This document shows, one piece after another, positions 56,372 through 64,000 of a stretch of 64,000 nt of DNA. The position numbers and the translations under genes are program-made. Source of the DNA: Brachypterus glaber (taxonomy: Eukaryota > Arthropoda > Insecta > Coleoptera > Kateretidae); assembly GCA_958510825.1 (NCBI GenBank), contig OY294044.1:47704626-47768625 (forward strand), written 5' to 3'. The notes under the pieces were generated by a model, which saw only the letters and a list, made by a program, of their open reading frames with translations, ran no database searches and was not told the origin of the DNA. The stretch's first letter is position 1. Each line of letters begins with the position of its first letter.

Positions 56372-56987
56372 TGATCAGTAACTGGCATGCCAAAATTTAA
56401 GGTGTGATTACATCCAAAAATATGAAAAAAAGTTTTTATAAAGGGTGGTCCGGAAATGAGCCCTAAGGGAGCTTCGGTCCTTCGAAGATGGACATATTGA
56501 ATGGGGAACAAAAAAATCAGCAATAAAATTTTAATGCTGTGGGGTGATTTTTCATTTAAAACTAAGCAAAAAAGTATTCTTCACCAAAAGACCTTTTAAT
56601 ATTAAAGGAGTCTTTTAAAAAGTATCACTTTTGGTGGCACAAAATATTACTTTCTCTTAATTGCATTTTTGTTGAAAACGGTTGCTTCTACAGTGTTATA
56701 CTATATTTTTTACAAAAAAATTCAAAAAAATACGCATAAAAAGTTTGGGGCAAAAATGGGTTAAGCCTCACACATTTTGTCTGTCTAGACACGCCTTTGG
56801 ATAAATAAAAAAATAAATAAATTAACGTAAAACTATTGCCCTTATTAATACTAGTATACACGTAAAACTTGTCGCTCTAGCTTAAAGGGTACCAGAGTTA
56901 TTAATTAAAAACCTTATTTTATTACAATTTTAGGCGGACTTTTTTTGGCATCCAAAATTTTGCCATGCCAGTTACATTTTGCCTTAA
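56372..56987 (-). mobile_element. Dispersed element R, copy 2 (uninterrupted MITE)
   Basis: Inverted ends GTAACTGGCATGCCAAAATT (56382) and AAAATTTTGCCATGCCAGTTAC (56965). Equivalent to 28495-30545 without the PLE and without the minisatellite. Confidence 0.7.
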
Positions 56988-57409
56988 CTCTAAACTGGGA
57001 ATTATAAACATTAACCTTTCAAGAATTAATCAAGTTATGTAAAATTTTATACAGATTGATAAATTTCACCTTTTTTCTAAAGAAACCATATCAAACCTAT
57101 TAAGTAAAACACTATCCTAGCCCTGCAAAGGATGGCAACCAAGCGTTTTAAAATTAAGGTATTTTAAAAATTTACGTTGTACCTGTCTTTCTGAGCTTTT
57201 ACCAAATAATAGAAGCATATTCCAGTCGAGAATACACAAGTGAAAAATATAATCTTTTTAAAAATAAAGCATTTTTAAATTAAAGGTTCATTTTGCATCA
57301 AACCAAACTTCTAAATCTTTTTTTCTTAACACGATTTAAAGATATGTGGTTTATTTTATAGTCAAAATTTATTATATTGGTTTTTCTTGTATGTGGCATA
57401 ACTTTACAT

Positions 57410-57720
57410 TAAGCTTTATTTAAATTTAATTTATTTTTTATGCACCAGTCATTTAGCGCATTTAGATGTTTTTGTAACAACTCACAATCTTGAAGATTGC
57501 AAATGTTTCTAAAGAGTTTATTAATAAATATTAAAAATAGAAATGGTCCCAAATTAGAACCCTGAGGTCACCAGCAAAAAAATATGAGATTTAAAACCAT
57601 TCTAAAGAACAAACAAGATCCTATCAAAAGATTAATAAACGCCTCGCTAAAACCAATATCTATAAAATTTTTTAAAAGAACGTTTGGATCAAAATGTCTT
57701 AAAGTACATTCAAATTAAGC
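57410..57720 (-). pseudogene. Non-LTR RT fragment lacking the catalytic ADD block
   Basis: Minus frame: GFKSHIFLLVTSG, a frameshift, PQGSNLGPFLFLIFINKLFR, then directly ICNLQDCELLQKHLNALNDW and CIKNKLNLNKA. PQG..GP-x-LF-x-IFIN-x-L is the RT block before the Y/F-x-DD motif; the residues that should hold the DD are deleted between the two parts. Confidence 0.8.
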
Positions 57721-58820
57721 TATTTCCGAATCAACAGGTTCCGGTTTCGGCTTCTTTGGGTGCTACAAGCCCCAAAAAGGAGATGAAATGAGGCACCCTA
57801 AAAATCTATTTTTAACTTACTTTTTACTAACTTTACCGAGTCAAACACATTTCATTTATTACATCAACTATTCTCACAGTTATACACAATTATTTTGCAG
57901 GCAGTCTCTAAAAAGTTCACTTGATATGTCAGTTCTAAAAAATTTTATTTAATCAAAAAGGCATTTTATAAATTCTCATTTCTATAAAAATTCAAACATG
58001 AATTATGTCAAAGTCACTTTTTAAAACTGTTTTTACCCTTTGGCCCCTAAGACATATGTAAAATACATCCAGGAGAAAATAATGATATAAAAATGGTCAA
58101 CAGCTCTCCATATACATAAATTATTTCAGATTTTTCAACATTCAACAAAATTGCCTACTTACGATTTGCAATTTTGGCGAAGGCGCTAGTAGGTTCTGAC
58201 AAAAATAAATATTTTCCTAACAAGTGCGGAAAAGCCTCTTTACGAATGCGTTAGGAACAATACTTTTTCTACGAGCAGGGTTAAAATAAAATATACTTTT
58301 TTATTTTATCAAATAAATCGAAATAAATTTTATTTTTATAATTTTTCAATAAGAAAATCAATTAACAGGTAAAAAATTTAAACATTTTTATAATATTATG
58401 AATAAATATAACAAGAATAACACTACGCAATTAAGGAATTAAACAATATTAATGCGTGCGGGAAAGGATTTCTTTCCACACCCATATAAGAGTGATCTTT
58501 CCGCAAGCTCGTATACAAAAGCTATTATAGCAACTCATTTGCAAAATGGGAAAGTATTAGAGAAGTAGCTGTTTAAACGAGAGTACCAAGAAGTACTGTA
58601 GGTTGAATGAAAAAGAAATGGGAAACGGAACCAAACATAACAAGAAATGAATGTTCCGGTAGACCAAAGAAAACTATCGAAGACCAAGACTGTTTATAAG
58701 GGATTAATTAAATATAGAAAATTTTCCTACTTAAGTGATTACCACTGCTTTCCAAAAGAATGCCAACTACAGAACTGGAGAATTGTGTGGCAGATAAAAA
58801 ACAGGATGAAATTTTTAGAA
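57721..58820. other. Intergenic, no gene seen
   Basis: Only a SINE-like phrase GGCGAAGGCGCTAGT near 58178 (shared with 23158) stands out. Confidence 0.4.
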
Positions 58821-58824
58821 AAAT

Positions 58825-59292
58825 ATATTTTTTCTTCAAGCGTACTAAAATGTTCATATTTTATAACTGAACACACTAGTTAGAAATTATCTATTTTTTT
58901 ACAGTAAAAAAATGAGTTCATTGTTGTACGCCGTAAAGAAAACTTAGTTAGCAAAACCACCACTGGCGGCAGTACTCTTTGACTTTGATGACAGCCATAC
59001 TTTAAACTTGTTTGTTTATTATGTAAACAGGTGGTTGACTCAAGATTCTGTGCAAAAACCTTGTGTGAAATTGATTAAAAATGATTGAAGAAGAATATAT
59101 GGTTTATACACCTACAAATCTCTCCAAAATTACAAATGCTACATTAGACAAGTTACCATCGAAATCGCGAAAAGTGTACGATAGCCTACGAAAAAAATGA
59201 GCTAAGGAAGGTTTAAGTTTATTTCTAAAGAGTTTTATTGGCCTATTTTAATAAAAAAACATACTTTATTACTGAATAAATTAAATTTAAAA

Positions 59293-59347
<55 letters not shown>

Positions 59348-59505
59348 ATGCTTGAAGAAAAAATAGTATGTTTCATCTTTCAAGAGGAAAAGTGCTTTTT
59401 TTACTCATCTGTAGTTTCCGGACTCCGCTTCGCATCGTATTCTTCTTCTTCTACAGACTAGTAAAAAAGCCTCACTTTTCCTCTTAGTAAAACAATATAC
59501 TATTT
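58825..59505 (-). repeat. Dispersed element G, copy 2
   Basis: Reverse complement of 48415-49075. Near 59082-59200 the plus strand keeps a frame YTPTNLSKITNATLDKLPSK, SRKVYDSLRKK, stop. An AT dinucleotide array (59297-59345) and the palindrome around GGACTCCGCTTCGCATC (59415-59440) form the right end. Confidence 0.75.
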
Positions 59506-59521
59506 TTTTGATGAAAAACCA

Positions 59522-59706
59522 TGCATAGCTTGAGTTCGATTCTCACTGGCGCTGAAATTTGGCGAAGGCGTAATTGAAGCGGTCACTCCCTATACAAACT
59601 GATTCGAAAGTCAGTATAAGCCGGTGGTTCCCTCTACTACTAGCCCACACAAGTCCTGGACTTAGGGGATGCTTAATTAAGTAGAACAGTACGAGGTTAA
59701 ACAAAC
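59522..59706 (+). mobile_element. tRNA-derived SINE, copy 6 (5' truncated)
   Basis: Begins just before the B box TGAGTTCGATTCTCACTGG, lacks the CCGATTTGCCTTTTTCAGTT block, and ends AGTACGAGGTTAAAC plus a CAAACATGTAAA tail. Confidence 0.85.
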
Positions 59707-59709
59707 ATG

Positions 59710-60430
59710 TAAACAAACATTTATATTAAATGTCAAATAAAAGTTTTAATTGACAATGCATTTAAAATATAAGATAGAAATCTTACATAGGGAATTAAAT
59801 TTATTCTGCCAGCCATAACACAAGAAACAAACGTGCATTAACATGTAAGTGGTTAAAACACCCGGTAGTGATAAGACATTTATAATATTTTATAATATCT
59901 ACAATTATGAGCAGTGTAGTGTAGTATAAAGTTACTTGGAAATTGTTGATTTGAGAGACGACCAACTTAATATGGCTGCTGTGTAAGTTGGACGAAAGTT
60001 TGTAGCACAACTAAACAGAAAATCAAGAACAGTTACTAAACAGAACTCGGCAAAAAAGGTTTCATTGTCTTTTAAACTCGACTTAATATAAACTTTTTCG
60101 CTAATATCGTTTTTGATTTTGCAATTTAAAGCTAGTCTTGCAAGTTCCGTGCTATGCTAGGTAGAATTGGATAAAAAATTGTTGAAATTTAAATCTAAAC
60201 AGCTAAAAAGTACTAAAAATTTATTTTTTATTCAATTGATTCTAAAAGCGAAACTTTTTGTTCAAAAAGTTTTTTTCGCCCGCTAACTAAAACTTGTTAT
60301 TTTTAAGCTTTTTAGAGGAAGATGCTTTACCTTTACTGTAATATTTATAACACTTTTGGTCTTAAACTAACCCTTCTTTTTGACCAGATACAGTTATTAT
60401 AATCATTTCATAAAAAATTAAAAAAGTCTA
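59710..60430. other. Intergenic, no gene seen
   Basis: AT-rich; no repeat boundaries recognised. Confidence 0.4.
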
Positions 60431-60444
60431 TAACATAACCTCAA

Positions 60445-60483
<39 letters not shown>

Positions 60484-61140
60484 TTTATTACAGCACAATG
60501 GCCATATACTACAAAATAATAAAATGAATAAAAATAAAAATAAAGCAAAACAAAATAATTATAAATAAATAAAATGATTAGGTCACTTGTAAGAAACAAA
60601 GGCGTCGCCAAGTGGCGATTTGTGCAGAAACTCAAAAGCAGTCCGAAGATACAAACGCTTTTAGGAAAACATTAGGACTGGAGGGTAGCCGCTTCACAAA
60701 AGAGGCGAGCAACTTGCGTCTCAGAGCATCCAGGGTATCTATTCGGGCAGAGGCAAACATTTCCGAGGCACTACTATAGCGCGGTAGTCTATGGATAATG
60801 CGATATGCATCATTATAGCATACGCGAAGAGTTCGCCACGAGGCCACCGTGTGATCAAGCCAAATTTCACCACAGTATGCGTTAGAACAAAATGTCCTGA
60901 AAAGAGAGTTCTTAACCTCGACAGAGCACTTAGAGAATTTTCTAGCTAACATGTTTGCGCGGGCACAAAGGTTTTTCTTGTGACGCTGAATGTCAGAGTT
61001 GTCACTTAGCATATCATTGATAACGTGACCTAGGTATTTGATTTCGAACACGCGTTCAACAACAGAGTTATTTAAATAAACAGGAGGAACACAGAGGTCT
61101 CTATAATTTGTGGACTTGAACACTAAAACTTTACTCTTAT

Positions 61141-61363
61141 AAAGAACTTTCACTTTCGGGTTTAGACCGTGTTAATGGATTTTCACTTTCCGACGTTTCG
61201 TCTCTTACTACTAGAGACATCTTCAGGGATTAATCTGAAACAGTTTCAGATTAATCCCTGAAGATGTCTTTAGTAGTAAGAGACGAAAGTGAAAATCCAT
61301 TAACACGGTCTAAACCCGAAAGTGAAAGTTCTTTATATCTTAATGGCCGTGAAAGCTTAAAAT
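61141..61363. mobile_element. Penelope-like element, family A, copy 4 (shortest pair)
   Basis: Two ~105-bp arms meet at CTGAAACAGTTTCAG (61235-61250). An 18-bp duplication CTAAAACTTTACTCTTAT flanks it (61123-61140, 61364-61381). No coding sequence is left. It sits inside the RT gene of another retrotransposon. Confidence 0.9.
61192..61226 (-). ncRNA. Hammerhead-like motif, PLE family A copy 4, left arm
   Basis: Core intact: GUC at 61192-61194, CUGAAGA at 61220-61226. The right-arm partner (61258-61290) has lost the CGUCGGAA segment with the cleavage site. Confidence 0.65.
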
Positions 61364-62379
61364 CTAAAACTTTACTCTTATTACTATTGTATTTAAGAGA
61401 ACGTGATTTGGCAAAGTCTTCACATATTTTTATAAGCATACGTAGACCTTGAAGTGAGGGGCAAAGAAGGACCATATCATCGGCGTAGCTGATGCAGTTG
61501 ACTTTTAGGCCACCAAGAAAGCATCCAGCAGGGGCTTTAGCCAGGAGAGTATGAAGGTCGTCAATGTAGGCATTGAAGGCATCAGGAGCAATTAAACTTC
61601 CTTGTCGTACACCGTTGCGTAGACTGAAGTCAGATGAAGTGGCAGATCCCCAGCGAACAGATGCCGTGGCTTTGGAGTTCCAACTTTGTAAGAAGCGGCA
61701 AACATAGCTAGGTACTTTCCGACTTATTAAGGCTCTGATTAACTTCACATGATGAACCCTATCAAAGGCTTTACTTAAATCCAGGAATATTGCATACACA
61801 GGAGTTTTCTTCATAAGGTGGTAGCTAACTGTTTCTTTCAATAAAAAAATTGCATCTACAGCTCCCATAGATCTTTTAAAACCAAACTGGTTGTCACTGG
61901 TTTGGAAAAAGGGCCTACATCTATTGAGTATGATTAGTTCAAGTACTTTAGAAAACGTAGTAGAAATAGCAATAGGCTATGTCAACTGATTAATATGTAT
62001 TCACCCACTAAAATAAATTAAAAACACAAAATTTCAATTGTAAAATCACTTTCTATATTTATAATATTCATAGAACGGTTTCACAAGTATTATTTTCACA
62101 ACAGACACATTTTAACAGAAATTAATCACCAAGCTATAGCTTTTTTAATTTGAAAATATAACCGCAAGCAAAGGCAAGATTCAATTGTTTTTGTAGCGAT
62201 TTGATTGGACAGCAATTTGTCATGGATAACTAGATTAGTAATAAGACAGTAAAAAGAAATATTTTTTGCACTTTAAAATTAAGTATATTTTAATAGTTTA
62301 TTATAATTAGTAACAATCGAATAAAAAATATTGTATAATACACGGGCAAAAAGTAAATTCCGATTATGTAGGATTATTA

Positions 62380-62555
62380 CTCTTTTTAAGCTCTATAAAA
62401 AATGTTATATACAGTTTTTTGCTAGAATATAATGTTTTAAAGATACATAATTTAAAATCAAACAAAACACCTAGTTTGAAATTTGCAAACTAGATGGCTC
62501 TAGTGTACAATAGTGCCGATGTTTTGACAGGGTGCTTGCAACGTTTTATCTAGTT
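62380..62555 (+). repeat. Dispersed repeat F, copy 2
   Basis: Reverse complement of 25990-26165, with a short inverted insert CTAGTTTGAAATTTGCAAAC near 62471. Confidence 0.75.
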
Positions 62556-63051
62556 AACTACTATATTTGGAATTTGGTTATGTTTGTCTTTCTGTCAGTA
62601 TGTTTATTCTGTAATTATCCTACGCTTGTTTCTTACTCATTGATTAAAATTAAATACAACTTGGTTTGTAGACTTAAGTTTATAGGCCTTTGATTGGTTT
62701 GCAAATTACAAATTGTAATTATTTTCAAAAGAATATACGAGTTCAACGGCGGCCATATTTAAAAGTTCACAACAATTTTACGAGATGACACTACTGGTAG
62801 GGGTTCTACGTACACGCACTGTAAAAAGTAAATTAAATATTCATTTACAAATGGACTGGAAGTTATTATTTTATACAATTGTACTTTAATTTTTGTTATA
62901 AACACGCAACATTTTATGTCCGTCCTTAAATATTAAAGTACGTGATTTTAAAATAATAGTGTTTTTAACAAAAATTAAAGTACAGTTGTATAGGTTAATA
63001 ACTTTCGACTTCCTATCCACTTGCAACTGAATATTCAGTTTTATTTTTTTA

Positions 63052-63280
63052 CAGTGCGCTTTACCGTATGGACTTTCTAACTATGTTGTTGCTGAACACA
63101 GTTTTCCCTCTAACAGTGTGGCGATATACAAGCTTTTGCTGCCGGATTTCAACATTTTAAACATGGTCACCCGATGGCCAACCTTCCGACGACGCAAATT
63201 GTGTCGGCGAAATGTTGGCCAATGGGCGGCCAACGTACCAGTGTTAAAGAGATCTTTCTATACATGTCCAAGATACCACA
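63052..63280 (+). other. Open stretch of 76 codons after a splice-like TTTTTTTACAG
   Basis: In the frame after the AG the translation reads CALPYGLSNYVVAEHSFPSN, SVAIYKLLLPDFNILNMV, TRWPTFRRRKLCRRN, then a stop near 63281. Length is unusual for such AT-rich DNA, but the second half is built of GTTGGCCA-type repeated words. I do not recognise a family; a transposon interior is as likely as an exon. Confidence 0.2.
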
Positions 63281-63465
63281 AATAAGTTGTTTAATTTTTT
63301 ATTTATTATTACAGCAGTTAAAAACTCGTACTATACTCCTTCCAGTTAAGCAAGATAGTAAGAGAGGCGGCCCGTTTTACACCACAGAGCTCATAAATAG
63401 CATAATTATGCATAAATCGTAGTGTATCAAAAATTTAACAGGTATCGGTACTGTTTGCTTGGAAA

Positions 63466-63590
63466 GGGCCTATCCAAAGACTCGCATAACAAGCATAGTA
63501 CATAAGAATGCGATGCCAGTATTGGCTTGATGTGTCGTCATGTATCGTGTAATGGTTGTAATGCGAGCCTCTGAATAGGACTTAAGTTGT
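63466..63590. mobile_element. Short palindromic MITE, copy 2
   Basis: GGGCCTATCCAAAGACTCGC and GCGAGCCTCTGAATAGGAC are inverted ends; AAGCATAGTACATAAGAATG and GATGCCAGTATTGGCTTGAT match copy 1 at 7738. Confidence 0.65.
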
Positions 63591-64000
63591 AATTGTAACC
63601 TAAAAATTTGACGTTTTCCTTGTGTTGAATATAATTTACGTTTGTACAATATGTAGAATATGCTAATTTAGTGTGAGTGTATGTAGAATAAACCAAAAAG
63701 TACCTTTTTCAATGCCATACAAAACAACATTAAGTATAACCATTTTTTATGTAACTTTCTCCTCTTTTATTAGCTTTAACGACCGTCAATCATTGTCATA
63801 GACAAAAAATGTCACAATATTTTATATGTTAAAAGGTGCGAGTTTTTAACCAATGATGTAGCTTAAAAATCGCGGGAATTTTAAACTACTTTCTTGCATA
63901 ATTGGACGGACTATAGTTACACTGAGAATATGAATCAATTAAACTTTTAACTCTAACTATATAAACCAATTTTTCAAAATATATAAAATGAAGGAACGTT

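Larger units (their letters stand above)
60441..61978 (-). pseudogene. Non-LTR retrotransposon RT, 5'-truncated and split by a PLE
   Basis: Minus order: PIAISTTFSKVLELIILNRC, NQFGFKRSMGAVDAIFLLKE, VYAIFLDLSKAFDRVHHVKL (first Asp), LRNGVRQGSLIAPDAFNAYI, KVNCISYADDMVLLCPSLQG (ADD pair), YNSNKSKVL. The gene resumes beyond the insertion as SKVLVFKSTNYRDLCVPP.. and runs to LKAFVSSDCF near 60635. Both halves are otherwise open, so this copy was close to intact in its 3' part. The 3' end is an ATT/TAA microsatellite (60447-60482), as in I-type and related elements. Confidence 0.9.

Noticed and set aside
61264..61452. A 62-residue plus-strand frame (MSLVVRDESENPLTRSKPESE)
   Set aside because: It is the outer arm of PLE family A read through; related frames at 42815 and 39732 have the same origin and overlap the ribozyme-like motif.

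Overview
The window is 64 kb of AT-rich animal nuclear DNA, most likely from an insect. The evidence is one spliced host exon with canonical AG/GT borders, tRNA-derived SINEs, jockey/CR1-type retrotransposons, Penelope-like elements, and piggyBac, Tc1/mariner and hAT-like DNA transposons. A beetle would fit, but the order cannot be fixed from this sequence. There are no bacterial-style operons. There is one 200-base assembly gap at 20590-20789.

Host content is tiny. The only convincing host coding sequence is a 142-bp internal exon at 25760-25901 (+) in a cysteine- and tryptophan-containing frame like the arthropod DUF7044 extracellular family. The rest looks like intron or intergenic DNA filled with repeats.

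Layout. 1-6200: RT pseudogenes on the minus strand, a TA-flanked MITE, a 143-bp hAT-type MITE. 6210-9610: a GGTTAAC-rich TA element split by a Penelope-like element (PLE), then a hAT-like element with an internal minisatellite. 10300-13080: three SINEs, CT/CTCGCT arrays, and a tRNA-Lys-like sequence joined through CCA to an LTR-like unit. 14326-16822: a nearly intact piggyBac transposon. 18200-20589: a ~399-bp satellite running into the gap. 21063-25200: a second hAT-like copy and several foldback repeats. 26790-30560: two older repeats, one holding a piggyBac-type MITE and one holding a second PLE family. 31600-39700: MITEs, minisatellites, SINEs. 39800-48140: two PLE copies, a third PLE relic, and two Tc1-like elements with broken transposases. 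48400-64000: Tc1 arms, a MULE-like MITE, three RT pseudogenes, pentanucleotide arrays, SINE and PLE insertions.

The most notable system is the set of PLEs. Family A has four insertions (6779-7406, 39815-40691, 42402-42894, 61141-61363), each a head-to-head pair of 5'-truncated copies flanked by a 13-18 bp target duplication. Each outer arm carries a hammerhead-ribozyme-like motif downstream of a GIY-YIG endonuclease C-terminus. Family B (28587-29622) and a third relic (43280-43547) carry different sequences with the same ribozyme layout, and a further motif lies in the 3' region of a CR1-like element (55687-55724). Many insertions can be bounded exactly because a paralogous empty copy of the target lies elsewhere in the window.
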